This document shows positions 33,808 through 46,608 of a stretch of DNA of 64,000 nucleotides, piece by piece (the first letter of the stretch is position 1; each line of letters begins with the position of its first letter). A model generated the notes under the pieces. It searched no databases, had not been told where the DNA came from, and worked only from the letters and a program-made list of their open reading frames with translations. A program made the position numbers and the translations under genes. This DNA comes from Gottfriedia luciferensis (GTDB lineage: Bacteria; Bacillota; Bacilli; Bacillales; Bacillaceae_G): positions 1 to 64,000 of the forward strand of contig NZ_MDKC01000034.1 of NCBI RefSeq assembly GCF_001712755.1, given 5' to 3'.

Positions 33808-34791
33808 TTGAAAAAAATAATTGTACTTTTTTGTATGGTGGTTATCTTCATAATGCCATCATTTACAAATGCAGAAGAAATTGATCAAGCTCAGCTTAAT
33901 AAAGAACGAATGGCCTTATATAAAAAAGGTGAAACCCTGACTTTTATCCCTTGGTATTACTTTGCAGCTATAGATACTTATGAACGTAATGTACGGAGTG
34001 TAAGGAACGATATACCAAAACGCGAAAATGGGGTCCTTTCTATCTATATTAAACCAGAGGATTGGAGCGGCCTATCAAATCCAGTTAAGAAAGACACATA
34101 CGCTCCTACTATCCATCTTTTTAGCGGTATTGGTTTAGATGGAAATAATGATGGAAAAGCTTCACTAGAAGATGATGAGGATATTCTATACACTTTCATT
34201 CATCGATTAAATTTTTATGGACCATCCAGGCAATATATTCGAATGATGCTATGGGATTACTACCAAAGAGCCATAACAGTTGATATTATCGATGAGTACG
34301 CTAGTTTGTATCAATATTACGGAAAATTAAATATAGAAGGTAATGCATTCCCATTACCAATTCGTAGTACACATAGTTATCGTAGTACATGGGGTGCTCC
34401 TCGAAGCTTTGGTGGACGAAGAGTTCATGAAGGTACTGATATTTTTGCAAATTATGGTACTCCTGTAAGGTCTACATGCTATGGAGTTATTGAGACAAAA
34501 GGCTGGAATCGAATCGGAGGATGGAGAATCGGAATTCGAGACTTAAGTAATAATTATCATTACTACGCTCATCTAGGTGGCTTTAACAAAGACCTTCAAA
34601 GAGGGCAAGTAGTAGAGCCAGGAACACTTATTGGCTATGTTGGAAGTACTGGATATGGACCTCCAGGGACATCTGGAAAATTTCCTCCACATTTGCACTA
34701 TGGTATTTACAAAGACAATGGTTATTCAGAGTGGTCTTTTGATCCTTATCCAAAATTACGTCTTTGGGAGCGTCAGGATAGAAGCAAATAA
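33808..34791 (+). CDS. lytH: Spore cortex L-Ala-D-Glu endopeptidase LytH (YunA)
   Basis: A 327-residue exported M23 metallopeptidase. It has a signal peptide (about 1-22), a 170-residue N-terminal region and a C-terminal LytM-type domain. Zinc ligands are in RRVHEGTDIF (His and Asp) and PPHLHYGIY (HxH). B. subtilis LytH (326 residues) trims cortex peptide side chains to L-Ala late in sporulation. AAAGGAT at 33794 leaves no space for the ATG at 33799 but fits the TTG at 33808. It is followed by a bidirectional terminator. Confidence 0.93.
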   Translation: MKKIIVLFCMVVIFIMPSFTNAEEIDQAQLNKERMALYKKGETLTFIPWYYFAAIDTYERNVRSVRNDIPKRENGVLSIYIKPEDWSGLSNPVKKDTYAPTIHLFSGIGLDGNNDGKASLEDDEDILYTFIHRLNFYGPSRQYIRMMLWDYYQRAITVDIIDEYASLYQYYGKLNIEGNAFPLPIRSTHSYRSTWGAPRSFGGRRVHEGTDIFANYGTPVRSTCYGVIETKGWNRIGGWRIGIRDLSNNYHYYAHLGGFNKDLQRGQVVEPGTLIGYVGSTGYGPPGTSGKFPPHLHYGIYKDNGYSEWSFDPYPKLRLWERQDRSK

Positions 34792-34840
34792 AGAAAACTG
34801 ACCAAGGCGAGTTTTTGGGTAAATTGAAACCATTAATGAA

Positions 34841-34885
34841 AAAAAAGCAGACTAACTTATCGTAGTGTAATAAGTTTAGTCTGCT
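34841..34885. terminator. Bidirectional terminator between lytH and yunB
   Basis: AGCAGACTAACTTAT / ATAAGTTTAGTCTGCT with A6 on the left and a T-rich right edge. Confidence 0.92.
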
Positions 34886-34896
34886 CTATTTTAAAT

Positions 34897-35721
34897 TTAT
34901 TTTTTTCCATTTGTTGTTGATGGAACTTGTTGAGTATTTGGAGTAAATGGAATATAATTTGGAACTTCCCCATCGATAATTTCAGTAGCAATTGGGACCT
35001 CTACCTTTACCTTTGTCGATTTTGTACTAAACGGGATAATTACATTCATATTTACTTCTACATTCATAATAATTTCGACTACAGAATTATCAAATCCAAA
35101 AGGCTTAACTTCTTGTGTAACATTAGCCACTGCATCACCGACTACAGAAAAGCGAACTGGTATAGTAGGTCCAATTTTTCCTAAAAGTACTGTATTTGTT
35201 ACGACCCCAATCGGTACTTTTAAATATAGCCCCTCATGATCCGACTTCATTTTCTTCTTTTCTGCTTTTGATAAAGATAAAAATGATAGATCTCCATTTT
35301 CAACTCTACGTATATTTTCTTCAACATGCTGAGTAGTAGAACCAATTATTTTATTGATTAAATATGTATTAGTACTTATTATCGCCTTACCATTCTCATC
35401 AACATCCCGAATGATAATATCCTGCCCTTGCAGTTCCTTAGATGCCGATTCATACGCTTCATTGATAACTAAAGAAGCAATTCGTCTTGTTTGTTTCTCA
35501 GAATATTTTAAGATTGTAGGTGTGAAAATTTTATCAATTTCCCAGAAAGCATATAAGGAAAAAAATAATAGAACAATACAAATAACTACATATTTATTTG
35601 GAAATATATTACGAATTGTTTGTGTTATTTGAGTTGAATTCCTTTTAAATCCGCCAAAAGATTTTCTTTTTGAAACAAAAAGTTTATTTTTTGGAACACG
35701 TCTGTACTTAAATCTCTTCAT
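34897..35721 (-). CDS. yunB: Sporulation protein YunB
   Basis: A 274-residue protein with a basic N terminus (about 1-40), one membrane helix (about 42-62) and a C-terminal extracytoplasmic domain ending in a Thr/Asn/Gln-rich tail. It matches YunB, made in the mother cell (sigma-E regulon in B. subtilis) and needed for efficient sporulation. AAGGGGG fits the ATG at 35721 better than the one at 35730. It is convergent with lytH. Confidence 0.9.
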   Translation of the reverse strand: MKRFKYRRVPKNKLFVSKRKSFGGFKRNSTQITQTIRNIFPNKYVVICIVLLFFSLYAFWEIDKIFTPTILKYSEKQTRRIASLVINEAYESASKELQGQDIIIRDVDENGKAIISTNTYLINKIIGSTTQHVEENIRRVENGDLSFLSLSKAEKKKMKSDHEGLYLKVPIGVVTNTVLLGKIGPTIPVRFSVVGDAVANVTQEVKPFGFDNSVVEIIMNVEVNMNVIIPFSTKSTKVKVEVPIATEIIDGEVPNYIPFTPNTQQVPSTTNGKK

Positions 35722-35789
35722 TGTATCCATGCCCCCTTACTAATGGGTATGCATGTCAATGCCTGTTCATTCTTAATGGATTTGTACAA

Positions 35790-36893
35790 TTAAAAATCAA
35801 CTTTTTTTATTATTTGATTATACTCGATAATCTCTAATTTCAACTCATTATATAAATTCACTTCATAAGGATTGCTTAATTTTATTCCTTTTTCTTCAAT
35901 TATTAGCACAACTGGACGATCTGTAGCAGCATCATTTTGACTAAAAACGATTCCTTGTCTACCATCACTCAATTTTACGTGTAATCCCGTTGGATAAATG
36001 GTTAGTAGATCGCTAAATATGCTAATTAATTTAGCATCATATAATTTATCACTCTCATTAATTAATAATGTTAATCCTTCATGCGTGAGCATTGCTTGTC
36101 GATATACTCGATTTGAAGTAACAGCATCAAAAAAGTCTGCAATCCCAATAATCTTTGAGAAAAGATGTATTTCTTTACCAATTAAACCTTTTGGATAGCC
36201 GCTCCCATTAATCCTTTCATGATGCTGTAATGCACAGTCCGCAACAAGTGGATGAATAGAAGATACTTGTCGTAGCAGATCGTATCCAGCAATTGTATGT
36301 TGTTTAATGAATGCATATTCATCTTCAGTTAAACGGCCCCGTTTATTTAAAATCTTTTTGGGTATTGCCATCTTCCCAACATCATGTAAAAGTGCACCTA
36401 ATCCAAGTAAATTAAGCTGGATTTTACTTAAATCTAATGCCGTTCCAATTCCTAAAGAATAAATAGCTACATTTAGAGAATGAGTAAAGAGATACTCATC
36501 ATAATGTAATACGTCAATCAATAAAGATAAAACATCCTTCTGTTGCCATAATTCGTTTTGCAGTGATTTTATCGTTTCTTTAAGCCTAGATGAGTTCTTT
36601 TCTAAAGATAGCCCTCTTAAATAAAAATCTTCGCTAATTAATTTAACAAAAGCATCTTCTATTGTTTTTGTGATTTCAATGCGAAGTTCGTCTGAAATAA
36701 TTGTCTTTCCCATTAAAGGTTCTGATGATTGAGCATGTACAAAAACAAATTGAATAGCTAATTTATGTATTCCATTAATCATCTCTTCTGTTAAAGGAAT
36801 ATTTGCATTAACAATCATTTTTCCATGCTCATTATAAATCGGTTTTCTTAAGATCGTACCTGGAACAAGTGTTGATGCTTCAACAACTCTCAT
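35790..36893 (-). CDS. HD-GYP domain phosphodiesterase
   Basis: A 367-residue soluble protein. The first 100 residues are a region with no family I recognise. The HD-GYP domain follows (about 125-300), with LLHDVGK and the signature HHERINGSGYP, then about 65 C-terminal residues. HD-GYP enzymes hydrolyse cyclic di-GMP or related dinucleotides; the metal-binding His and Asp residues are intact. AAGGAG fits the ATG at 36893. It has no GGDEF or sensor domain. It sits between yunB and yunC, a place where B. subtilis has no such gene. Confidence 0.9.
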   Translation of the reverse strand: MRVVEASTLVPGTILRKPIYNEHGKMIVNANIPLTEEMINGIHKLAIQFVFVHAQSSEPLMGKTIISDELRIEITKTIEDAFVKLISEDFYLRGLSLEKNSSRLKETIKSLQNELWQQKDVLSLLIDVLHYDEYLFTHSLNVAIYSLGIGTALDLSKIQLNLLGLGALLHDVGKMAIPKKILNKRGRLTEDEYAFIKQHTIAGYDLLRQVSSIHPLVADCALQHHERINGSGYPKGLIGKEIHLFSKIIGIADFFDAVTSNRVYRQAMLTHEGLTLLINESDKLYDAKLISIFSDLLTIYPTGLHVKLSDGRQGIVFSQNDAATDRPVVLIIEEKGIKLSNPYEVNLYNELKLEIIEYNQIIKKVDF

Positions 36894-36985
36894 TGTTATC
36901 TCCTTGAACAATTTTTTAATTAAATATATGGCTCTTCATAACAGTTAATACATTTTAAAATAAATTTTTAGGGCATCGTCTACAC

Positions 36986-37019
36986 AAAAAGCCACTAAAA
37001 AAATTTAGTGGCTTTTTTT
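36986..37019 (-). terminator. Intrinsic terminator after yunC
   Basis: AAAAAGCCACTAAA / TTTAGTGGCTTTTTTT, overlapping the yunC stop; it separates yunC from the HD-GYP gene. Confidence 0.93.
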
Positions 37020-37320
37020 ATATCATCTTTAATAATGCGTCTCTTCCAATCATACCTTTTTGAATACCTAACTTTTCTGCTTCAACAGTAATGGATTCTA
37101 AAGGCGCATTTAATAATTCTTCTATTGTTTTTACACCAACCGCTCGGCCTGCGATAATTTGACGATCGCGCAATCTTTCATTTAATAAAGCTACATCTAA
37201 TGCTCCGCACATAATATATCCGTTATCATTCATAACGACCAATAACGTAGTTTTTGGAAGTAAAACTGTAACAGCATTAAATGTATGATTATCTATTTTA
37301 ATTGGGCTTAAATTGATCAA
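37018..37320 (-). CDS. yunC: YunC family protein (DUF1805)
   Basis: A 100-residue protein with the DUF1805 signature GYIMCGALDVALLNERL and AGRAVGVKTIEELL. Start is TTG at 37320 with AAAGGAG 8 bases away, which gives MINLSPIKI as in B. subtilis YunC. Function is unknown. It lies downstream of yunD on the same strand, 66 bases after it. The single Cys in the signature may be functional. Confidence 0.88.
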   Translation of the reverse strand: MINLSPIKIDNHTFNAVTVLLPKTTLLVVMNDNGYIMCGALDVALLNERLRDRQIIAGRAVGVKTIEELLNAPLESITVEAEKLGIQKGMIGRDALLKMI

Positions 37321-37392
37321 GTTCAACGCTCCTTTCTCATTCTAAAATATGAGAAAAAAACAAAAGTGTAACCTGTCTAAACTTGATAAATT

Positions 37393-38796
37393 TTATACAT
37401 CTTTTAAAGCCGAAAATAACACATCACGAATAAACTCAGGCATAAAAAATCTTTTATGACTAGCATCTCGAATTGTAGGAATTAAATGACCAAACGTAAA
37501 TAAATCCAAAGTTCCAATCTCATACATTCGATTTAAATCTAACATTTCACCATTAATAAGTAGATCCTCTTTTTTCAAATGCCTTTTCTTATCTTTATTA
37601 ACAAAAGTGATTCCATCGTAAACCATTTTTCCAATTACTTTCCCTCTAAATCCAAAACCTTTCATCTTTAAGTGAGTCAGCTCTTTATCTTCACAACGAT
37701 TTAAAACATTTAATAATTCCTTACCAGACAAATTAACGACACAAGGATTAATAGGATGTGGGCAAATCCGATGAATGTCACCCTTAGTAACAAGGCCATT
37801 ATTTAAACCTTCAAGTAAAATACCGGAATTTAGTATACTGATATCTGATTTAGTCCATTGGCGTAGTGCATTTGCTAATAATTTCAGTAATGGACTATCT
37901 TTAAACCAATTTACACCCATGTTACTCGGTAGTTGTGCTACTGGTTCATTTAAAATTCCTTTACTTAATCTCATTAAATTAGCCAACATCATTTTCGTCA
38001 TTTCATCTTGATAATATGTTGGGACTGTATGTACTTCAGTAACTGAAGCTTCAGTATTGATAATACTTTTCGTCTCTTTATTTACAGTAATTAAAACCTC
38101 GCCTAAATAGTTACCGTGTTTACCTGTTCCACAAAGTAAAGTTTCACCAGCATACTCTCCATTTGGGAATAAATGATGAGTATGTGCGCCTAAGATAATA
38201 TCGACTCCTGAAAATTGTTCAGCGATTCTCTGATCGTCTCTCATCCCTAAATGAGAAAGTATAATGACAATGTCTGATTGCGCTTTGACAATTGGCAATA
38301 TGTTATTTAACATTTCAAACGGATCTTTTATACTCCATCCTAAAGTTTCATAAAACACAGGATAAGCGACTGTTAAACCAATTACTCCTAGCTTTACTCC
38401 ATTTTTTTCATATATTTCAAAAGGCTTGCTGAAACTCTCGGTACCTTCATCTGAAATGTTTAAATTACCAACTAATACATCAAACTTTGCATCTTCGTAA
38501 AGGTTTAACAACTCACCTTTTGATAAGGTAATTCCTTCATTATTACCTATTGTAATTGCATCAAACTTTGCATCATTTAAAAGTTCCACATTGCCTTTTC
38601 CTAAAGTGGCCTCCGAAATTGGATGAAAGCGATCAACGAAATCCCCAATATCAAAAGTAAGTGTGGCTTCACCTTTTCCTGTAGCTAATTCTCTTTTAGA
38701 CTTCAACAAACCGACGATTGTTGGCCACGTTTCAAAGTGGCTATGAATGTCATTTGTATGGAACAACCGAATATTTATCGTTTGATTTGTTTCCAT
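37393..38796 (-). CDS. yunD: Metallophosphoesterase/5'-nucleotidase family protein YunD
   Basis: A 467-residue cytoplasmic UshA/CpdB-like protein. The N-terminal metallophosphatase domain has FHTNDIHSHFE, FDIGDFVDR, GNNEG, LSHLGMRDD and GAHTHHLFP, the full set of metal ligands. The C-terminal 5'-nucleotidase domain is about 260-467. It has no signal peptide, unlike exported 5'-nucleotidases. B. subtilis YunD is about the same length (462). It lies in a yunE-yunD-yunC run transcribed together. Substrate unproven. Confidence 0.9.
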   Translation of the reverse strand: METNQTINIRLFHTNDIHSHFETWPTIVGLLKSKRELATGKGEATLTFDIGDFVDRFHPISEATLGKGNVELLNDAKFDAITIGNNEGITLSKGELLNLYEDAKFDVLVGNLNISDEGTESFSKPFEIYEKNGVKLGVIGLTVAYPVFYETLGWSIKDPFEMLNNILPIVKAQSDIVIILSHLGMRDDQRIAEQFSGVDIILGAHTHHLFPNGEYAGETLLCGTGKHGNYLGEVLITVNKETKSIINTEASVTEVHTVPTYYQDEMTKMMLANLMRLSKGILNEPVAQLPSNMGVNWFKDSPLLKLLANALRQWTKSDISILNSGILLEGLNNGLVTKGDIHRICPHPINPCVVNLSGKELLNVLNRCEDKELTHLKMKGFGFRGKVIGKMVYDGITFVNKDKKRHLKKEDLLINGEMLDLNRMYEIGTLDLFTFGHLIPTIRDASHKRFFMPEFIRDVLFSALKDV

Positions 38797-38813
38797 TGTT
38801 CCACCATCCTTTT

Positions 38814-39644
38814 TTAAATATTTTCTATAATTAATTTTATGCCATAAAATAACACAACTAACCTTAAAATTAATGCGATTGTTTCAGTTTTTAACTTTTG
38901 ATTAATATATGCTCCAATTTTCCCACCAAACCATGCGCCAGGAATAAGTAGAAGAATGTAGTAGAAATTTACTTCTCCTAATGCTATATATGAAATGGAG
39001 CTTCCAAGCGTCGTAAACATAACAACAAACATTGAAGTCGCAACAGCTAACTGAGGTGGAAAACCAAATAAAAACGCCATCATTGGTACTAACAATATTC
39101 CTCCACCAATTCCAAATAATCCTGAGATGATCCCGATACAAATAGACAATGAAATCGCCAAAGGAAGACTATAGCTATATGTGTATGCCTCGCCTTCTTC
39201 ATTTGTATATGTTCGTATAACCCCTTTATGTACTTCCTTTGCTTTTTTATTTAATTTTGAAGAAACAAATAGAAAGACTGATATACAGATTAAAAATATA
39301 CCAAAAAATAAAGTAAAACGCTCCGTATTTAAAAGCGAATTGATGTATGTACCTAGTAAGCTACCAGGAACACTCCCTATTAAAAATAAAATACCACTCT
39401 TATAATCGATTCGTTTTTGTTTATGGTACGAAAGGGTGGATGACAGTGAAGAAAACACAATTGTAATCAGTGAAGTTCCAACTGCAACATGAATTGGCAC
39501 AGTCGAAAAAGCGGATAAAAAGTGATCAATATTAAGTAGCATTGGAACGATAATAATCCCTCCGCCTAAACCAATCAATGATCCGACTGTTCCTGCAGCA
39601 AGTCCTATACTGATGAGTATAAGAATTTGTAGAATGATATCCAA
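38814..39644 (-). CDS. yunE: TSUP-family anion exporter YunE
   Basis: A 276-residue membrane protein with about eight helices. It has the two TSUP repeats: GSLIGLGGGIIIVPMLL near residue 22 and SGLFGIGGGILLVPMMA near residue 183. TSUP proteins carry sulfite, sulfoacetate and similar anions. It matches B. subtilis YunE in place and size. Start is TTG, with GGAG about 11 bases upstream. It is followed by yunD after 17 bases. Confidence 0.9.
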   Translation of the reverse strand: MDIILQILILISIGLAAGTVGSLIGLGGGIIIVPMLLNIDHFLSAFSTVPIHVAVGTSLITIVFSSLSSTLSYHKQKRIDYKSGILFLIGSVPGSLLGTYINSLLNTERFTLFFGIFLICISVFLFVSSKLNKKAKEVHKGVIRTYTNEEGEAYTYSYSLPLAISLSICIGIISGLFGIGGGILLVPMMAFLFGFPPQLAVATSMFVVMFTTLGSSISYIALGEVNFYYILLLIPGAWFGGKIGAYINQKLKTETIALILRLVVLFYGIKLIIENI

Positions 39645-39711
39645 CCTAAATTTCTCTCCTTTTTAATTACACTAAAAATCTATATTCTCCATGGTTTAAA
39701 TAATAGTTTAA

Positions 39712-39740
39712 CATAAAAAAACTCGGAATTCCCCGAGTAT
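39712..39740 (-). terminator. Terminator downstream of the DinB-family gene
   Basis: ACTCGG / CCCGAGT around AATTC; the A6 on the plus-strand left gives a T-run on the minus strand. It is about 115 bases after the DinB stop. Confidence 0.8.
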
Positions 39741-39856
39741 GAATAATCCTTTATTGTATTGCACTTTGGTGTTTATACATTATTTTTAATTGTTTTTTTA
39801 AGTACTTCGTTGATTTCCACACTATAATACCCGATAATTTGTGAATTAAACGCTAA

Positions 39857-40381
39857 CTATTTCTTTAACACACTTAAATTTGCAATCCAAGGACCTACGT
39901 CAGTTTTGTATCGTTTTGCCATCACTCTTGCAATTTGAGTTATATGCGTAAGATCATGTACGACAAAAGTGGATAATAATTCTCTTAATTTTACTGTTCC
40001 AAGATCTGGGTGAATCCCTTCTAATTCTAAGTGTAATTCAGGGTCAACCAATGATTGTAGTTTTGTAATATTTTCTGCTCTTAAATTCTTGAATTCAAGT
40101 AATCTTTCTTCTATTGAGTTCTCATGTTTTTCATTTAAATGCGAAAAACGATCGAATGGTGGGAAATGGTTGTTTCCTTCTTTGTTAAGTATGCAGTTCA
40201 ACCTTGGAATCCAATTTGTTTTTTCACACTCAATTAGGTGGTCGATTACTTCAGAAGCATTCCAGGTTCCTTCACCTTCATTACAGTTTAACCAAGATTC
40301 AGATAAACCCGATAAAAGAGACTCTAATGATTTTGGTGTTCTTTCTAAAACTTCAATCGCTTCTTTAAGGTTAAAATTCAT
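39857..40381 (-). CDS. DinB-family protein (DinB_2)
   Basis: A 174-residue four-helix DinB-fold protein. The three metal-binding His are His48 in [10 protein letters not shown] and two in [11 protein letters not shown] near the C terminus. The fold includes bacillithiol S-transferases and many uncharacterised metal-dependent proteins. It is monocistronic, between yunE and the suf operon. Substrate is unknown; a thiol-transferase role is possible from the family. Confidence 0.85.
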   Translation of the reverse strand: MNFNLKEAIEVLERTPKSLESLLSGLSESWLNCNEGEGTWNASEVIDHLIECEKTNWIPRLNCILNKEGNNHFPPFDRFSHLNEKHENSIEERLLEFKNLRAENITKLQSLVDPELHLELEGIHPDLGTVKLRELLSTFVVHDLTHITQIARVMAKRYKTDVGPWIANLSVLKK

Positions 40382-40627
40382 AAAAAACCCTCCTACATAT
40401 TAAATTCCACAAACATCTCTTTTCCTTCAAGTTAAATTTTACCACAAATAGATCTATCTTATTTTATAAAAACCTTTATTTATCTGAAAAATTAATGAGG
40501 TGTAATGTAGAAGGATTTTACTAAAACTAAAAAGCTGCTCTACTTATAGAAACAGAAATCATCTTTAAATATTTATTAAATTATCAAAACAACTGCGGAT
40601 ACTTATTAAATATTTCTAAATAAAAAA

Positions 40628-40648
40628 GACGAACTTCAAAAGTTCGCC
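40628..40648 (-). terminator. Intrinsic terminator after the suf operon
   Basis: GACGAACTT / AAGTTCGCC (one G-T pair), T6 on the minus strand, just after the sufB stop. Confidence 0.88.
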
Positions 40649-40664
40649 TCCCCTAAAAACTCTA

Positions 40665-42062
40665 TTAACCAATTGAACCTTCCATCTCGAATTTAATCAG
40701 ACGGTTCATTTCAACTGCGTATTCCATTGGTAATTCTTTTGTAAATGGCTCAATGAAGCCCATTACGATCATTTCTGTAGCTTCTTGCTCAGAAATACCA
40801 CGGCTCATTAAGTAGAATAATTGCTCTTCAGAAACTTTTGAAACTTTCGCTTCGTGCTCAAGAGAAATATTGTCGTTTAAGATTTCGTTGTATGGAATTG
40901 TATCAGAAGTTGATGCATTATCCATAATTAACGTATCACACTCGATATTTGAACGTGATCCAGATGCTTTACGACCGAAGTGTACGATACCACGGTACGT
41001 TACTTTACCACCATGTTTAGAAATAGATTTCGAAACAATAGTAGAAGAAGTATTTGGAGCTAAGTGAATCATTTTAGCACCAGCATCTTGGTGTTGTCCT
41101 TTACCAGCAATTGCAATAGAAAGTGTAAGGCCACGAGCACCTTCACCTTTAAGGATAACTGCTGGGTATTTCATTGTTAATTTTGAACCAATGTTTCCAT
41201 CGATCCATTCCATTGTTGCGTTCGCTTCACAAACAGCACGTTTCGTAACTAAGTTGAATACGTTATTCGCCCAGTTCTGAATTGTTGTATATCGGCAGTA
41301 TGCATCCTTCTTAATGATGATTTCTACTACTGCAGAGTGAAGTGAGTTAGTTGTATAAACAGGAGCTGTACAACCTTCAACGTAATGTACATGTGCACCT
41401 TCGTCAGCAATGATTAATGTACGTTCAAATTGACCCATATTTTCTGAGTTAATACGGAAATACGCTTGAAGTGGCGTATCAACTTTAACACCTTTTGGTA
41501 CGTAGATGAAAGATCCACCAGACCAAACAGCTGAGTTTAATGCAGCAAATTTGTTATCTGTAGGTGGAATTACTTTTCCAAAGTGCTCTTTGAAAATTTC
41601 TTCATGCTCACGTAAAGCTGTGTCTGTATCTGTAAATAAGATACCAAGATCAGTTAAGTCTTGTTTCATGCTGTGGTAAACTACCTCAGACTCATACTGT
41701 GCAGATACACCAGCTAAATACTTTTGTTCTGCTTCAGGAATACCTAATTTATCAAAAGTATTTTTGATTTCTTCAGGTACTTCATCCCAAGACTTTTCTG
41801 TTTTCTCTGATGGTTTTACATAGTAAGTAATTTCATCAAAGCGTAAATCTGCTAAGTCTCCACCCCATTGAGGCATTGGCATATCATAGAAATGTTGTAA
41901 AGATTTTAAACGGAAATCTAACATCCATTGTGGTTCATTTTTCATACGTGAAATTTCTTCAACGATATCCTTTGTTAAACCACGCTCTGAACGGAAGATT
42001 GATACGTCACGGTCATGAAAACCATATTTATAATCACTAATATCCGGCAAATTAGTAGACAT
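40665..42062 (-). CDS. sufB: Fe-S cluster scaffold SufB
   Basis: A 465-residue SufB, identical in length to B. subtilis. With SufC and SufD it forms the SufBC2D scaffold for new Fe-S clusters. It contains the beta-helix core typical of SufB/SufD, the VEGCTAP stretch and the conserved C-terminal block [20 protein letters not shown]. It is last in the sufC-D-S-U-B operon and has its own AAGGGAG ribosome-binding site. SufB carries the sulfur-accepting cysteines that SufD lacks. Confidence 0.98.
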   Translation of the reverse strand: MSTNLPDISDYKYGFHDRDVSIFRSERGLTKDIVEEISRMKNEPQWMLDFRLKSLQHFYDMPMPQWGGDLADLRFDEITYYVKPSEKTEKSWDEVPEEIKNTFDKLGIPEAEQKYLAGVSAQYESEVVYHSMKQDLTDLGILFTDTDTALREHEEIFKEHFGKVIPPTDNKFAALNSAVWSGGSFIYVPKGVKVDTPLQAYFRINSENMGQFERTLIIADEGAHVHYVEGCTAPVYTTNSLHSAVVEIIIKKDAYCRYTTIQNWANNVFNLVTKRAVCEANATMEWIDGNIGSKLTMKYPAVILKGEGARGLTLSIAIAGKGQHQDAGAKMIHLAPNTSSTIVSKSISKHGGKVTYRGIVHFGRKASGSRSNIECDTLIMDNASTSDTIPYNEILNDNISLEHEAKVSKVSEEQLFYLMSRGISEQEATEMIVMGFIEPFTKELPMEYAVEMNRLIKFEMEGSIG

Positions 42063-42109
42063 TATTCATACTCCCTTCTTATAGAAGAGGAGGATTAAAG
42101 CTCAGAGGA

Positions 42110-45076
<2,967 letters not shown>

Positions 45077-45095
45077 GAGAATCCCTCCTATCCGA

Positions 45096-45881
45096 TTAAG
45101 CTTCTTGCCCAACAGTCTCGTCTTCGATACCTAACTCTTGTTTAATCCAGTCATATCCTTCAGCTTCTAAACGAGCAGCTAATTCAGGTCCACCTGATTT
45201 TACAATACGACCTTGCATCATTACGTGAACGAAGTCAGGAGTGATGTAGTTTAATAAGCGTTGGTAGTGAGTGATGATTAAGCAACCAAACTCTTCTCCA
45301 CGCATTTCGTTAACACCTTTAGAAACTACTTTTAATGCATCGATATCTAAACCTGAGTCAATTTCATCAAGAATAGCAATTTTAGGTTGGATCATCATCA
45401 TTTGAAGAATCTCATTACGTTTTTTCTCTCCACCTGAGAAGCCTTCATTTAAGTAACGTTGAGCCATTTCTGGATCCATTTCTAAGAATTCCATGTTTTT
45501 ATCTAATGTACGGATAAATTTCATTAATGAAATTTCATCGCCTTCTTCGCGACGTGCATTCATTGCAGAACGTAAGAAATCTGCGTTTGTTACACCACTA
45601 ATTTCACTTGGGTATTGCATAGCAAGGAAAAGACCAGCTTGAGCGCGCTCATCAACTTCCATTTCTAAAACATCGTTGCCATCAAGCTCGATGCTACCAC
45701 CGATTACTTCATATTTTGGATGACCCATAATAGCAGAAGATAAAGTTGATTTACCTGTACCATTTGGTCCCATAATTGCGTGAATTTCTCCACCTTTTAC
45801 TTCAAGGTTTACACCTTTTAAAATTTGCTTTCCTTCAATTGCTACTTGAAGGTCTTTTATTTTTAATGTAGAAGCTCCCAT
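45096..45881 (-). CDS. sufC: ABC-type ATPase SufC
   Basis: A 261-residue soluble ABC ATPase. Walker A is GPNGTGKSTLS, the signature is GFSGGEKKRNEILQMM, Walker B is IAILDEIDSGLD and the switch is ITHYQR. It energises conformational changes of the SufBC2D scaffold. It is first in the operon, with GGAGGGTG before the ATG. No Fe-S responsive operator was recognised upstream. Confidence 0.98.
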   Translation of the reverse strand: MGASTLKIKDLQVAIEGKQILKGVNLEVKGGEIHAIMGPNGTGKSTLSSAIMGHPKYEVIGGSIELDGNDVLEMEVDERAQAGLFLAMQYPSEISGVTNADFLRSAMNARREEGDEISLMKFIRTLDKNMEFLEMDPEMAQRYLNEGFSGGEKKRNEILQMMMIQPKIAILDEIDSGLDIDALKVVSKGVNEMRGEEFGCLIITHYQRLLNYITPDFVHVMMQGRIVKSGGPELAARLEAEGYDWIKQELGIEDETVGQEA

Positions 45882-46124
45882 TTTACACCCTCCATAATAT
45901 TACATAAAAATTCTATAAAATAGAAAATGGCTATTTTAAGTTCATTCTCATTTTATTCTCATTCTAATCTTAAAGCAATTAAAAAGTATTTTCAAGTTGT
46001 GCACTATTTTACCAAAAAAGTTTTATTACGTGTAACATTTTTTCGCAATAAAAGAATAAATAGAGATACTATATATATAGGAAATAAAAAATCTAATATC
46101 ACAACTAAAAAAGAGGGGAATTTA

Positions 46125-46370
46125 ATGTCAAAAACAACTAAGCTTTCACCAGATCAACAAAAATTTGCGATTAATCAACTACAAACGTATTTCTTACAAG
46201 AAAGAGACGAAGAATTAAGTGAATTAAGTTCAATGTTGCTAATAGACTTTATATCACAAAAACTTGGACCTATGTTTTATAATAAGGGAATTGAAGACTC
46301 ACAAAGATTTATGTCCGAACGAGTTGAAGATCTTTATGCCTTATTGTTAAAAGAACAGATTGAAGATTAA
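46125..46370 (+). CDS. DUF2164 family protein
   Basis: An 81-residue helical, charged protein matching DUF2164 (typical stretch GPMFYNKGIEDSQRF). The frame is open further upstream to 45927, but AGAGGGGA precedes the ATG at 46125, and the upstream part has intergenic-like composition. It is divergent from sufC. Function unknown. Confidence 0.8.
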   Translation: MSKTTKLSPDQQKFAINQLQTYFLQERDEELSELSSMLLIDFISQKLGPMFYNKGIEDSQRFMSERVEDLYALLLKEQIED

Positions 46371-46570
46371 ACTTCTTTGCTTTTAGTTTTTAACGACCTT
46401 TAGCACTCACTTTAGTAATCGTACATACTCAATTTTAGATTATTCAATATTTATATAGTTGTTCAACTTATTCTTATATTGTTAAAACAAATGAATGTTT
46501 TCATGCAGACTCTACCATTATTTACGAAAATGTTTTATTTCATTAATCAAATTTATTAAATAAATAAAGA

Positions 46571-46602
46571 AAAGAACCTTATTTATAATGAAGGTTCTTT
46601 TC
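46571..46602 (+). terminator. Terminator hairpin left of the second repeat element
   Basis: AAAGAACCTT / AAGGTTCTTTT with a 10-base loop, 200 bases downstream of the DUF2164 gene and 7 bases before the repeat element. It probably ends the DUF2164 transcript. Confidence 0.8.
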
Positions 46603-46608
46603 TCGCGT

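Noticed and set aside
45927-46124. N-terminal extension of the DUF2164 gene
   Set aside because: The frame is open, but the strong ribosome-binding site precedes the ATG at 46125 and the upstream part would overlap the sufC promoter region.
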